DNA from: Cymbidium sinense
Taxonomy: Eukaryota; Streptophyta; Magnoliopsida; Asparagales; Orchidaceae
Direction: 5' to 3'
Assembly (NCBI GenBank): GCA_021442155.1
Contig: CM038217.1
Location: 147,561,143 to 147,625,142, forward strand
Length of the DNA: 64,000 bases
The notes under the pieces are model-generated. The model was not told the origin of the DNA, did not search any database, and was given only the letters and a program-made list of their open reading frames with translations. A program made the translations under genes and the position numbers. Positions within the stretch are counted from its first letter, which is position 1; every line of letters begins with the position of its first letter. Positions 35,666 to 47,984 of the stretch are shown piece after piece.

Positions 35666-37104
35666 CCTAACCTAACCTAGCCCAAATTGACCTAAAGGGT
35701 CAAATTTTCCAAAATCCAATTTAAACTAAACTAAAGCCTACAATCATTTTCAATTAGCCTATTGAACTTGACTCAACATGTAACCCAACCCGGTTTGATC
35801 AAATTGGTCAAATTGGTTAACATGCCCATTTTACCTATATGAACCCAAATGAGCCATAATCAAATCCAAAGAAAATTGAACCAAACCAATAACACCAATA
35901 TACTCCAAATAGTCATGTAAACATGACCCAACCCTTGGTTTGACCCTATTTGACAAATTGGTCAACTTGACCCAACCTAACCCAATTTGACCAAAATAGG
36001 TAAAATCAAGTCAAATCAAATCAAATAAACTCTAAACCACTTGAAATTTAGGCTAACCCACTTTTGACCCATTTCAAAATTGCCCAAACCAAACCCATAG
36101 CCAAATGACCACTTTTCCCTTGGGTCTAGGGCATCCCATGAGATAAGACATGCATATTTGGTCATTTCCTCCCCTTGGACACTTGGCACCCATTCATAGG
36201 TCTACTTAGGCACCAAGGACCATGGATGACCTAACCCAAAGGTGGTTGGGTCGGCCATGACTCATGGGGAGGTGAAATCATCTCCCCATTCCCATTGAAT
36301 CATTTTAAACCACCAAGGACAGTCACTACTCCCATGGTAGCCACCTCTAACCCTTCCTCCACTCATGTGAGGCTGAGTGGAGTGATTCTCTGCCCAAATT
36401 AAGCTCCCCATCTCAACTATTGATCCAAAAAGCTGAAACCATCACCACCATTCAAGCCAAGGAAGGAGGGGGTCTACCCCCCTCATTCTCACTCAAACTC
36501 ATAGACTCACACTCGGTTCAACCCTAGCAGCCAAGGAACGAGTTCCCAGAGCCTCCCCTTGCATTTTTTGAGCTCCCTAAAATCCACATTCTTGGTTTTA
36601 GGTGAAACCAAAATAGAGGAGAAAACCAGTGATTCTCATTTCCTAATTTCACAACCAAAGTGCAATTAATTATGCACACACCATCCTTGGACCTAGATGA
36701 GCCAAAAATCATTTCCTAATCTCTCCAATGGCCGGAGGGTGGAGTTCAATCAAGACTAATTGCTTACATGCCATGGGTTAGTCTTCAATCAAACTGCACC
36801 AAATCAAAGCTTGTGCGGCTAAATAGGGTGTCGTTTCTACCAAATGAAGCTTCCTCAATTGTTGGAACTGTCATCACAAGCTCAAGTGTGGTATGCCATT
36901 AAAAATGATCATTAGCTCAAAATAGGTTGGTATTTTATGAAGGAAACTTGTATCTCATGCCATTTCCACCATTAGATATGTTTGTTATGCTTCCTCAAAG
37001 GTGTGGGATCAATTTCATCTCTATCCGAGCTCGGGTGAGCTCGGATTGAGCGATAATCGATGAATAGTATCCATCGCTCGCTGCTCGAGAGGAGATAGAT
37101 CATA

Positions 37105-37138
37105 GGCCATCCATTCCACATAATCAGAATGGATGGTC
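37105..37138. promoter_or_regulatory. Conserved dyad in LTR-5 palindromic block
   Basis: GCCATCCATTCC and GAATGGATGGT(C) form an ~11-bp stem around an 8-10 nt loop. Equivalent dyads are at 58368-58401 (LTR-6), about 30970-31000 (LTR-3) and about 11328-11360 (LTR-2). Confidence 0.5.
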
Positions 37139-38629
37139 TGGATCTGATCATGCATAGAACCTCTCTTTTCCCCTTCAGAATCATGCATTTAATAGTGGCG
37201 GTCGATCGGTCGACCATCTACCATTCCGCCATCCTCTTCAGCCTTAGATGTGAAAACTAAAATAACTAATCCTGTCATACCACATGGAAAGCGTGTCGCA
37301 TCAGCCTTCACATGGCACTGACTGGATTATGGAGGTTAATTAATCTATTTTTAATGCTAAAACTTTCAAATTTTATAACTAATTATAGAAAAATCCAAAA
37401 ATTACAAATGAGGGCTCATTTTAAAGGTATTTTAAATGGAAATTCATTAAAATTATTATTAATTAAATTTGAGAAGTAATTTCTACTTAATTAAGGTTTA
37501 ACTAAAATTTTAATTAGCTTAATTACTCTCTGATTAGTTATCCAATTAATTTTAAATTTTCTAGAGATGTTTAAGGGGATGACCTCTGCCTCCTCCATTT
37601 TCTTGGGATTTATTGGATAACTAATTGGGGAAACTAATGGATTAAGTCTTAATTACTCTCCTTTCTTAATTAATGATAATTAAAAATGAATAGTAAATTA
37701 ATCAATCAATTAAGATTATTAACCTTTGTTAATGGTGATGAAGTTTAAGAAAATGGATCGGGACTCCCTCTTCCAATCTTTTCTTTAAGTCTTCTCCATT
37801 CCCTCTTAAATAATTAATTAATTAAAACCCCTTAATTAATTAATTAATAAGATTAATAAAAAAATCCAAATCATACCTGAAATTTAATTAGCTAATTGAA
37901 AGGATTTAGGGATTGAGACTTAGGCTCCCTTCCTTGCCTCTTTCCCTAAGTTTATTTCATATTGTTGAGTAAGGATAATAAGATTTAATTAGATAATTAA
38001 TGAACTTAAATAATTTGATTAAATCTACTTCTCTAATTAACTTTTGGGTAGCTCTTTAGGTGTTTAATAACCTAATTAGAAAGCTAATGAAATTATGGTT
38101 AGTCCAGGCTTAACTTAATAAATCCATAAAATTAACCTAATTGCTTTTCATTAAATCAAATTAACTCACACACATGGGAACGTGATTAGGACCAACAAAC
38201 CTCTTCCATATTTCATACATCAAATCAAACTTGAAATCAAAAGTTGCTTTAACAAACTTTGGTTTATTTTAAATAAGCTTGTTTAATGTGATTATCCTTA
38301 GGAATTAGTTGGTTTGAATGAGATTGTATGCTTATATTTCTTTATTTCCTTTCAATCATAGTAAAGTGTTGTTTGTCATTTGATTCATGCATTCATCTCT
38401 TTTAAAATTGCTCAAATAAAAAAATAATTTTCTTTAGGTCAATTTGCATGTGTTGACTTATCTCAAACATATTTTCAAAAGCTTCTTAATGAATAAGAGT
38501 ATGTATTATTACTTTAGTTACATATAAATATATAGGAAGTGCATGTGAATATAAATTTAGTATATAAAGTGAAGTTTTCTTTCTTATATTCAAGTGTTGA
38601 TTTGCATAAGTAAGAATGTTAGTGAGTTT

Positions 38630-38970
38630 ATTAGTCTGGATATCCTAGGGATGCACGACTTTAAGTAGCCCTAAGGAGGTCCCTACCTCACTCCCTTGGT
38701 GTAGAACAATGATGACGTACTTGCTTGATTTCATTCTTATGCAGATTTGACATTAGAATTTAGATGAAGCTTTAATTCATTTACAAAAATAAATCAATTA
38801 AATTGAATCCAACTTTTGTATAGTTTTTTAATCTTATAGTTGCTTATACATCCATATGTATTTAAGAATAGTGGGTATATTAGTCTGGACATTTCGAGGA
38901 TGCATGGCTTTAAGTAGCCCCAAGGAGGTTCCTATCTCATTCCCCTGGTGCAGAATAATGGTGACGTACT
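38630..38970 (+). repeat. ~250-bp repeat pair in LTR-5
   Basis: GGTATATTAGTCTGGACAT-type phrase followed by TTTAAGTAGCCC, AAGGAGG and TGGTGTAGAA/TGGTGCAGAA; two copies, starts about 250 bp apart. Confidence 0.82.
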
Positions 38971-41647
38971 TGCATAAAACTTTTATACAGTTGAATGTGT
39001 ATTAAGCTAATGAATGAAAACTCTCCTTTTTTTATTAAAAAAACATGCATTCATATTTTGTTCAATTCATATGATTTAAAGCTCTTTTCTTATGCTTTTA
39101 TATAATAATTTAAATAGAGCTTTAAAATAATATGATAAAATAATTCAACCAAATGAAATATCAATTCCAAATACATTTTCTTACTTTCATCATTCAAGTG
39201 TGCTAAGATATAAATTGCATGTATAGGTATGTTTAGGACTTAACTATATGTATGGTATATATGATGGAAAGCAATAAATAGACATGTATCATGTGATGAT
39301 AATTCATCCCAATTAATCTTAAGATGTATTTATTATTGAATGAGTTTATTTAAAGTGAACCTAAACTTAGGATCAATTAAAAATATATAATAAGCCATTT
39401 ACTAAAGAGAATTGTTTAAATAATTAGCTTAAGATATGATTTAAGGTAGGGATGAAAGAGATTGATCCTCTTTTTTCACCTCTTTACAACACTTAATTAT
39501 TTTGTGTAGGTCAAATGAAACAAAAGAAAATATTAAGTAAAAGCTTGTAAATTAACTAAACAACTTAAAGTGAAACCACCAGTTAAATCGATTCTTTCTA
39601 CAGTTAGGAGACTATAACTCTAAAGCCTAGTTAGGACATACCACACAAGCCTTAATACACACACATAGATTAAGTCACCACTTCTAGCTTTATGTTAGGA
39701 CGGTGCATGGTTTGATGTTTATTTTATTTTATGGTGTAATATTTTAGACTAGATGTTAAGGTGTATATTTTGTAGACTAGATGTTAGGTCATTATTAGCC
39801 TAATCATATTTTTTGCAAGGGATTAAGCTTAAAGGGCTATTGAAAAATAAATATAAATGCTCTCTTTGCAGGTTGCTTAAGCCCCTAAGCATAATCCAAG
39901 TTAGGACAGGTGGGCTTGGTTACGCATGTGCGGGGTGCTAAGCCCAAATTATAAATATAATTGCTTGGGTGGAATGTATGTTTAGATAACCTTTATTTTG
40001 TAGGTGTAGCTAGATTTATCTTTCCATTTTAATGTAATTTTTCAATCAAGAATTATGATTAGTGCTATGGGGAATTAGGATGAGCATTGGCTAGAAAGAC
40101 TATGTCTTGTGTGCCTTCTGATGCCTTGAAGTGAGCCAAATCAAAGAAGCAAAGAGGAGGAAAGAAGACATGAAGATTTGAAAAAGATGAAGGCCTCAAT
40201 ATCATGTATTCATTCTTAATTGTAAATATTCTTTTATAATCAGGGTTGTATAAAGATAGATCAGCTCATTTTCTTTTGGGTTATCTGACGATGACGCATC
40301 CTTTTATTCTTTTTTAGCTTTATAAATTCTTTGATGATTTGTTTATATTGCACACCAAAAATTGCATGCCTTTATAGGTTCTTTCTATATTTATGTTTTG
40401 TTATATGACCTAGATCTGATTAGGCTCTTAGGGAAAAATAAATTTTCTACCCAACTATAACTCATAATTAAATTTCTAAACAACTCATAACCTTTTAAAG
40501 CTTAGGTATTAAATCAAGATAAAAAAAAGATTTAGCAATCCCTTAGCTGAATATTGTATGTCTAATATCATGCATGCATCTTCTACCACTCTTGTAAAAT
40601 GAGGGCTCCCATTCCTACACATATGGGAAATGCTTGACCTATGAGAGCAACTACTACTGACAGGGCTTCACCCTCTTCTTTCTTGATTTTCCCATAACTT
40701 ATTTCAACATGCATTTAGGCATATAAAATCCCAAAGCCTTTGTCAAAAATGAAGTGCCAAATAGAAATAAAATTTGAAAAGATTTGCATTATATTAGGTC
40801 ATCACTCATACCACTCATACTCTAGTCACTTAAGGAGTGGGTTTAAAGACTTAGGCTCTTTCTAAATAGTAACAACCTAACTATCTTGCAGTTTATATGA
40901 CTTGGCCACATGGATTTAAAGCATAGGAGGAGTTAGGCATTCTCCATTTGTGGTAAAGTGGGATGGTTTATCCTCTCTTGTGGAGGTAAACCATATACCC
41001 ATCTTTGCTTAGATTTAAATCATGCTTTAGTTCTTACTAAAGCTCCCTATATTTAGGATCTGAGGTAGCTATTTCCTTTGGGCTACAAGCATAATTCCAC
41101 ACCTCACAGGCATTTCTACAATCTTGTGTTATGGGATTATAAGTCCTCGCTCTCTAATAAAATGTCAAATCAATATCTTGATTTCAAATGTATAAAGCCT
41201 AACTATAGGATAGTTTGGGAATGCTCAGTATGTTTCCTAGTATCATGAGTATCCCCTACTCATCTCCTTTGGCTTTGATAATAAATCTCTGCTTTTGATC
41301 CATCATAGTTGATTTCCAAAATATAACCAATCCTTTGATAGTCCTATCTTTAAAATCTTTGGAGATAATAATTACCTACTTTAATCGAGAGTATTCCTAA
41401 GGAACTCACCTATCTTAGGATGTAATTAACTGTGGGGGCTTGCCCCCATATGGAACTTTAGAATCCAGTTTAAATAAACTCTTCTTTATTCATCCATGTA
41501 AAATAGGAGAAAAATCTCTAGTACACTTGAAGACCCATCATGTCTCAGGAGTCCTTATTAAGTGATTAGGTCCATCGTAGGATGGTGATTTCTATCTTTC
41601 AAGATAGTGCACTATTCCTTGATGTCGTACCCAATCTCCTTAATACA

Positions 41648-41665
41648 TAGCGACTCCGCTGGGGA
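41648..41665 (+). other. Primer-binding site of element B
   Basis: TAGCGACTCCGCTGGGGA, one base from the inferred ancestral TGGCGACTCCGCTGGGGA. Marks the start of the internal region. Confidence 0.83.
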
Positions 41666-43662
41666 TTGTTCCTCTCTCCATCTAGAGTAGGAAACTATTG
41701 TCTCCAAGCATCAGTATGTATTTCATATGAGTCTAAGACTATCTTTCTTTCCATTAGCACTTAGCTTATTTTATTCTTAAGAAAAGCTAGCCAACATCCT
41801 TTAGGTTTTAGGACCTCACTTCTTGTAGGTCTTGAAACCCCTATTGGGTCACCCAATAGGTGAAAGATAAAATTAAACAATGAAAGGATATGATTAAAGT
41901 TTACATCCCCCTTACCATTAGCATGGTGAGGCAAGGTACATCTTATATTTAAGAAAAAAAAACTCTTTGCAAAATGTCACTTTCCAAAAATACTTTTTTA
42001 AAATTCACATAACAAAATATCTTGCACAAAATTCACAAGAAACATTCAAAAAAGCACAAAACTCATATAACCAAACATCATCTAACAATCCCCATGATTG
42101 TTACATGGAGGTTCTTTTCAAAATCAAAATCATTTTTCAAAAGCATCTTTTTAAAAATAGTTATCCCCATTCAACATGCTCAAATTTGTTGAATGAAGAT
42201 TCTATTTTAAAATAAAATCATGACATAAAATTGAAACTCCACTTAACATATTTCACATATGCTAGAGTTGGAGTTTACCTCTTTTTCAAAAAAAAACACA
42301 CATTTGAAAATGGATACCTTCATTCAACATGCTCAAATTTGTTGAATGAAGATTCTATTTTCAAATAAAATCATAGCATAAAATTGAAAGTTCACTTAAC
42401 ATATCTCACATATGCTAGAGTTGAAGTTTCTCTCTTTTCAAAAGCAAGAAACCACACACATGAAATCAAGATACATTTTGAACCCCCATTTGACATACCC
42501 AAATTTGTCAAATGGGGTTCCCAAAAAAGATCAAAATAAGTTGAAATCTATTTAACTTGGGTTTGTTAAATAAATTCTCTTTTCCAAAATCTTTAAAATC
42601 ATAAACACATTTGATTACCACTTGACATATCAAATTTGTTAAGTGAGAATCTCATTTTTCATAAATCATAAACACATTTGATTCCCACTTAACATACCAA
42701 ATTTGTTAAGTGGGAATCTCATTTTTATAAATAATATCACATTTGACCTTTACTTAACATACCACATTTGTTAAGTGAGAGTCTTATTTTTAAAAAACAA
42801 ATCATATCACATTTGACTTTCACTTAACATACCACATTTGTTAAGTGAGAGTCTCATTTCAAAAAAGGAAATTATAAACACATTTTGAATCCCACTTAAC
42901 ATACCACATTTATTAAGTGAGAGTTTTATTTCAAAAAAGTAAATCATATCACATTTGACTTTCACTTAACATACCACATTTGTTAAGTGAGAGTCTCATT
43001 TTCAAAAACACAAATCATAAATCCACTTGACTTCCACTTAACATACCAAATTTGTTAAGTGAGAGTCTCATTTTCAAAATATAAATCACAATCATATTTG
43101 GCTCTCATTTAACATACCAAATTTGTTAAGTGAGAGTCTTATTTTCAAACAAATATCAAACACATTTGGCCTCTACTTAACATACTAAATTTGTGTAAAG
43201 GTAGAAGCCCCATTTTCAACTCACATCAACATATATCACACACATAATCAATCATCACAAGCAAAGATTTCTCACAAGAGTTTCTAAACATAAAATCAAA
43301 ACCTCTTCTTAGCATACGTAAATTTGCTAAGTTGAGGTTCTTTCAAATCAAAATTCCCAAACAAGATACATAATGCAAATATCTCCAAATGTCTCTCCAA
43401 ATATTTGAACCCCATTCAACCTACTTAAATTGGTTGAGTATAGGTTCTAAATCAAAATTATATGGCAAAGACTCTCCTCACATATCAAAATCTCTCCAAT
43501 GAGCCCCACTTAACATAACTAGATTTGTTGAGTGAGGGTTCTAAATTCCAAATCAAGTCTAGGATTTATTTCTGAAGGTGAATATCAAGGCAAGAGGGAT
43601 TGATTCAATTATGTTTTCAACAAATGCATAGTTTAGCTCGGTCTTCTATTGGTTGAGTTTAC
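41666..43662 (+). other. 5' leader of element B
   Basis: About 2 kb, noncoding, between PBS and the Gag start. 41666-42150 is unique leader, 42160-43550 the hairpin array. The frame at 41967-42215 is a chance ORF through A-rich sequence. Confidence 0.75.
42160..43550 (+). repeat. Leader tandem array of hairpin units, element B
   Basis: Well-conserved units at about 42621, 42686, 42751, 42823, 42893, 42961, 43037, 43107 and 43175 (spacing 65-76 bp), with diverged units on either side. Core CTTAACATACCAAATTTG followed by TTAAG forms a 7-9 bp stem. Variants keep complementarity (TTTGACA/TGTCAAA near 42490). Confidence 0.88.
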
Positions 43663-45340
43663 ATGGCTTCTAGTTTGTGTTCTTTCTCGATCTTCACTTG
43701 GCCTTGGATCAAGCTGAGCTCACTTCACCCACTGTGGGCCTAATTCAGTTTGGTCATGGATTTGAGGCTGTGTGACCTACTTGTGAGGGGATAGTCCTCA
43801 CGATAGTCAGTAGGGAGGAGGTGGCAAGACAGACGCCACTTATTCACTTTGACATGCCTTCTGACTATGAGTTTCTTCCATTAAAGAGGAAGGCAGTAGA
43901 GGTCCCCATAGCTAGAGTAATAGCTTCAACATGATCAATTTCAGTTCTAGTGGTAACACCAGCAGTGGTTCCCCTGTCTGTTCCATCATTATTCATCTTA
44001 TCACCCCAATGAAGGTTGATAACTCCTTGTTGGTCCCCTCAAAGGGGAAGGCTATCTTGGCCTCCGAGATAGTCTTTCCTACCTTCGTGGTAGGTTTCAT
44101 CTCCCGTTGTGCTCAACTCACCCGCACTCAGTTCCACAACAAGAGCCAAAAGGTCAAGCGGCATCATGAGAGTGTAGCTACAGAGGCAGAGGTAGCATCC
44201 CATATTGCAGAGGAGGGTTCACACTGAGAGGTTTTCCTCTTACTTAGTGGCAGTAGATTCCATCCCCTCTAAAGCTCAGATGGAGAGGAGGATTATAGAA
44301 GGATTGTAGCATCACCTTCACCACCAGCTTATTATGAGGCACCAGCTAGGGATAGAAGAAGGCCCTACAGTGGATTACGTTCAGTTATTCGCCAGATAGG
44401 TAGAGCCCACGGACACTCTTAGTCGGTGCATTATTCGACTTTTAATCCCTTTGAGCATTAGGGATTAGATACATAGTGCAGATACACGGAGGCCCAAGTG
44501 ACAGTGCAGACAGATAAGAGGGAGAGGAGGAGATATGCCCAATAGTCGATAGCTTCCGCCCTGTGGATTTTCAATTAGTACCAGGCGAGCATACCAGGCA
44601 ATATAGTACTGTGAGGTCGGTCATAAGAGGAGAGCTCCTATTGATAGCAGTAGTAGTAAATGGGGAGGGAGATAGTTCCTCAATCTCAATGGTAGTAAAT
44701 CCCCCCAAAGATAGCACTCCACTAATAGTCGATCATGAGCATGTATCTTCTAGCGAGTACAGTCCTCCCCAAGATAGCACTCCAGTGGCAGGCAGTGTTA
44801 GATGAATTTCTATCAGTGAGCATAGCTCTACTACCGGTCAATCGCAAGTGTTCATTTTAGCACATTATTTTATGGATAATAAATAGATCTTCGAGAGTGA
44901 TTACTCTAATTAGGATGAGGGTAAGGTTAATTTTGACCCTGATGAGGATGATTTGTTGGAGGACTCAGCTGAGGTTCACATGGTCGATACTAGGAGCTCC
45001 CTCCATAGAGATTAGCATAGTTAGGAAGGCATTATAGTTAAAAAAAGTCAACGTCATCCATTCAACTCATCTCCTCCTCCACCAGCTTAAGCAAAGAGAT
45101 GATGACATTGAGAAGATGGGAAAGAAAATTGAGGAGTTGATGGTAGTAGTTTTAGCATTGCAGAACTCAACTCCAGTTTCACAACTCTTATAGTAGCCGA
45201 TAGAGCAGAGTTAGCACATACCTCAGATCATCCTAGATGCATTCCCGTAGAGGAAGATAGTGGTAGCTTGCACAGGAAGGTGGTAGATAGTACCTCCATG
45301 CATGATAAAGATATCAAACACATAGTAGAACAACAGGTGA
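43663..45340 (+). pseudogene. Gag N-terminal extension of element B (unrecognised, with coiled coil)
   Basis: ATG at 43663 starts a region homologous to 23970-22171 of element A. Open stretches: 43931-44227 (contains LITPMKVDNSLLVPSKGK and a basic KVKRHHES patch) and 44563-44805 (DSTPLIVDHEHVSSSEYSPP). An acidic stretch follows at about 44890-44990 (NFDPDEDDLLEDSAE). At about 45070-45150 a heptad-patterned helix (QLKQRDDDIEKMGKKIEEL) suggests a coiled coil just ahead of the capsid core, as in many Gag proteins. Frameshifts and TAG/TAA stops divide it. No database domain recognised; function not assigned. Confidence 0.6.
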
Positions 45341-45905
45341 GGGAAGCATTGACACAAGCCCGAGGTGGCTCATCTATTCCATATGGTAGACCCTACGAAG
45401 GAATTTGATGCAGTCCAATATCTTAAGGGTTTCATGCCTCCTTTCAAAATCTTTGATGGCAGCGGGAACCCTCACCAACATATTGCACATTTCAAGATCG
45501 ATTGCTGCAATGCCAGTGGTAGTGATGCCCTCCTTTTCAGATTATTTGTTAGCAGTTTAGTGGGTGTTGCATTTTAACTTGTATGCCAAATTTCCCAATG
45601 GTTTGGTAAAGATATTTGCTGAGTTGGAGCACCTCTTCATCAAGAGGTTTGTTGGAACTCATCAAAGAGTTAATGTATGTGATCTTGTTGTAGCGACACA
45701 AGTCCCCAATGAGTCCCTTATTGATTACATTCTTAGGTGGCGAAACCTGAGTATGAAATATGAACCATAGCGATCTAAACAGCACACTATAGAGATTCTC
45801 CTGAAGACATCCATGGCTCGATTGCTTTCATGCTCAAGGGTTTTACAATTAAAATCTTTGAGAAATTAATCAACAAGGAAGCTAGTCTACAAGAGGAATC
45901 CAAGC
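45341..45905 (+). pseudogene. Gag capsid core (Retrotrans_gag type), element B
   Basis: Two overlapping frames: 45365-45577 (YLKGFMPPFKIFDGSGNPHQ, then LLFRLFVSSLVGVAF) and 45564-45770 (NLYAKFPNGLVKIFAELEHL, IKRFVGTHQRV, VATQVPNESLIDYILRWRNL). They are one domain broken by an extra T at about 45575. The frame then meets TAG at 45768-45770, where element A has CAG, and a second TAG at 45917. The core forms the virus-like particle shell. Similarity to plant Ty3/gypsy capsid is strong. Confidence 0.87.
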
Positions 45906-46790
45906 AGTTGCCTTTCTAGGACCAATCAACCAAGCCTAAACCTGAGAGGGCATTTGAGAAGAAGTCAGGGGTAGTCATAGCAGTTGATAAGGGGAAGCAA
46001 TCAGCTAGGGTTCAGTTAGATAGTTCTCAAGCTCAGTAGCCTCCTCTGCCACCTCTTCTCCCACCACCTCGACCGTCATATTGACCACCTCAGTTTCCAT
46101 AGCAGCCACCACTGCCGCCTCCTCATCAGTATCATTAGTAGCAGTATCACTACCGGCCACTAGGTAACTATTACTTACATACTCTTACTAATAGATTGAA
46201 TTAGCATAATCATTCAAGAGGGAGGTAGTCAGGAAGATCTTGAAGAATCTCTTAAAGAAGTCTAATTTCTAGCTACCATAGCCTAGAAGCCCGAAGGAAG
46301 TGGGCAAGAGTCATGATCCAAACTATTGCCCCTACCACTGCATGCTAGGTCATATCTTAGATGATTGCATTACCTTTAAGGACTGGCTTGAGCATAGCTA
46401 TAAGTCGGGTGCCATCATCATCCCTAAGGAATAGCTATTAGAACAACCTTCTAGTTCAATCAGAATAATTCTTGTGGATACATTCGATCCTCTTAAGATA
46501 AAGAAAGGTTGGGATATTCCCCTATCCTGAACCTCCAAGAAAATTATTTTTAAGATCAGGAAACTTTCCTTGCAAGTGCCTGAGACAACTCAAATCTCCA
46601 ACTCCAAGGAAGGTTTGCATGTTGCTAAGGACAACTTGAGGGAAGTAGGAGCCCAGCAGTAGCAGCGATAGCCTCCACTTGCCCGGGATAATACATTAGT
46701 ACAACCATTGACCAGTTCCAGCACTCTTTTCATAGTTGTAGCTACAATTCCTCCAGTCAGCTTTTCTTCTTGTAGTCATATTTTATCAAT
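45906..46790 (+). pseudogene. Gag C-terminal part with zinc-binding motif, element B
   Basis: A proline/glutamine-rich stretch (about 46035-46180) has multiple TAG codons among CAG and CCT/CCA codons. Then the zinc motif Cys (46327), His (46336), His (46351), Cys (46366) in NYCPYHCMLGHILDDC, followed by ITFKDWLEHSYKSGAIIIPK. This is expected to bind RNA. The remainder (to 46790) matches element A 7300-7600, a lysine-containing then mixed stretch. Broken frames throughout. Confidence 0.75.
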
Positions 46791-46859
46791 AGAGGGGGAT
46801 GCTAAATCCCTCACTCTGCTTACTTTACTTGATTTTTAATTTGTGCCTCCATTCAATCT

Positions 46860-47110
46860 AAGAAATCAATGAAGCAAGTTGATTCCACTTACATTTATGT
46901 CACTTCAGATGATCTTCCTGATTTTATTCTTATAGAAAACTCTCCAAGTCTAATTAATAATAATAACTCTAGTTTCAATCATTCCTCTTATGGTTTTGAA
47001 ATAGATTTTCTATTCTTAAATCATTCGAGTTCGCCCATTGAGATTGATTTAGAGTCATTCGACTCTGATGATCCATAGGAGAAGCTATAGTTGAACCTAA
47101 TGAGCAGGTA
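46860..47110 (+). pseudogene. Acidic Ser/Asn-rich Gag-Pol linker, element B
   Basis: Open for 69 codons from 46869 and ends at TAG 47076-47078. Sequence features: STYIYVTSDDLPDFILIEN then asparagine/serine run, then IEIDLESFDSDDP. Counterpart of 6985-7299 in element A. No recognised fold; likely disordered. Confidence 0.65.
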
Positions 47111-47239
47111 GGACTTTCCACTAAACCATCTCATGAAGTCACTAAAGTCACCCTCCATAGTGACAAAGTTCTACCTCCTAGGGTAGCACCTCAGGATAAG
47201 GGTAAGCAAGTCATTGGTTCTAATGATCAAGTTACTCCT

Positions 47240-47880
47240 CCATAGGATGCTCTATGGATATGCTTATGGAGGACTAGCCTAGAGTTGACTACAATGTCCT
47301 CGCTCACCTGAGAAAGCTGTCAGCTAAACTAAGCATATATGATGCCCTTATCTTATCCAAAGAGATGAGGGAGTCATTGATCAAGGCCCTTCTCGATCAA
47401 AAATTATACTTAGCTCATTTTACCACTATTGGAAAGGAGGCATGTTATTTAAGAGAAGATCGTGGAGTAACATTCACTGATGAAGACCTTCTTTTGGGGA
47501 TAATCAATCACAACCCTCTACATCACTGTGGATACGGGCAGATTCAGACTCTCCAGGGTGTTAGTTGATCGAGGTGCATCATTGAACATTATGAGTCTAA
47601 AGACCCTTTCTTACTTGAGGATTGACGTCTCCGAACTCTGAGGATATTGGATGATGTTGAGAGGATTCAATGAGCAAGGTGAGAGGGATTTAGGCTCCAT
47701 AGTATTATCATTAGAGATAGATGACTGGAAGACAGAAGCTAAGTTCTACATAACTGATTTGGATACTTCTTTCACTACTTCACTCGATAGGTCTTGGATA
47801 CATGAGAGCAAGATGGTTCCATCCTCTCTACATCAATGTATCAAGTTTTAAAGAGGTGGACTCATATGTTGTGTCAAAAG
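47240..47880 (+). pseudogene. Aspartic protease remnant, element B
   Basis: Upstream segment VDYNVLAHLRKLSAKLSIYD at about 47286, frame 47365-47568 with GVTFTDEDLLL, then the catalytic motif reads V-D-R-G-A-S (about 47564-47581) followed by LNIMSLKTL. In the family this is a D-(S/T/G)-G-(A/S) site with the aspartate retained here. A second frame 47651-47851 carries LRGFNEQGERDLGS and SWIHESKMVPSSLHQCIKF, the typical C-terminal side. Frameshifts at about 47570 and 47640 separate the pieces. It would cut Gag-Pol; not functional as it stands. Confidence 0.83.
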
Positions 47881-47984
47881 AGACTTGAAACCATTTTCAA
47901 TTAGAGAGGTCGAGATATATGAGGATGCGACCTACTATCTTCCTCAAAATCAGAAAGTATATTCTCGTGAACTTGGTAGATATT

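Larger units (their letters stand above)
34211..41646 (+). mobile_element. LTR-5: 5' LTR of element B
   Basis: Starts TGTTGACCTCAC; ends abruptly at about 41646, having lost roughly the last 75 bp including the CACCACA terminus, so it joins the PBS directly. 7.4 kb. Compared with LTR-6 it lacks about 210 bp near 38103 and about 35 bp near 38465. Landmarks: palindrome 35650-35665, palindromic block 36990-37320, TTAATTAA-rich zone 37330-38100, repeat pair 38630-38970, hairpin TGGGGGC-TT-GCCCCCA 41433-41448. ORFs 36524-36712 and 36972-37217 are chance frames. Confidence 0.9.

Noticed and set aside
34211..41646. LTR copies as segmental duplications of host DNA
   Set aside because: TG/CA-type termini, adjacent PBS, and the target duplication around LTR-2 identify them as LTRs.
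41967..42215. 82-codon ORF in the leader
   Set aside because: A-rich sequence and hairpin units; the matching leaders at 25560-25770 and 63770-64000 do not preserve it.
42610..43210. Regular direct repeats with spacers, like a CRISPR array
   Set aside because: Spacers are themselves similar between units, units are 65-76 bp, and the array sits in the leader of a eukaryotic retrotransposon with a matching array in the other element.
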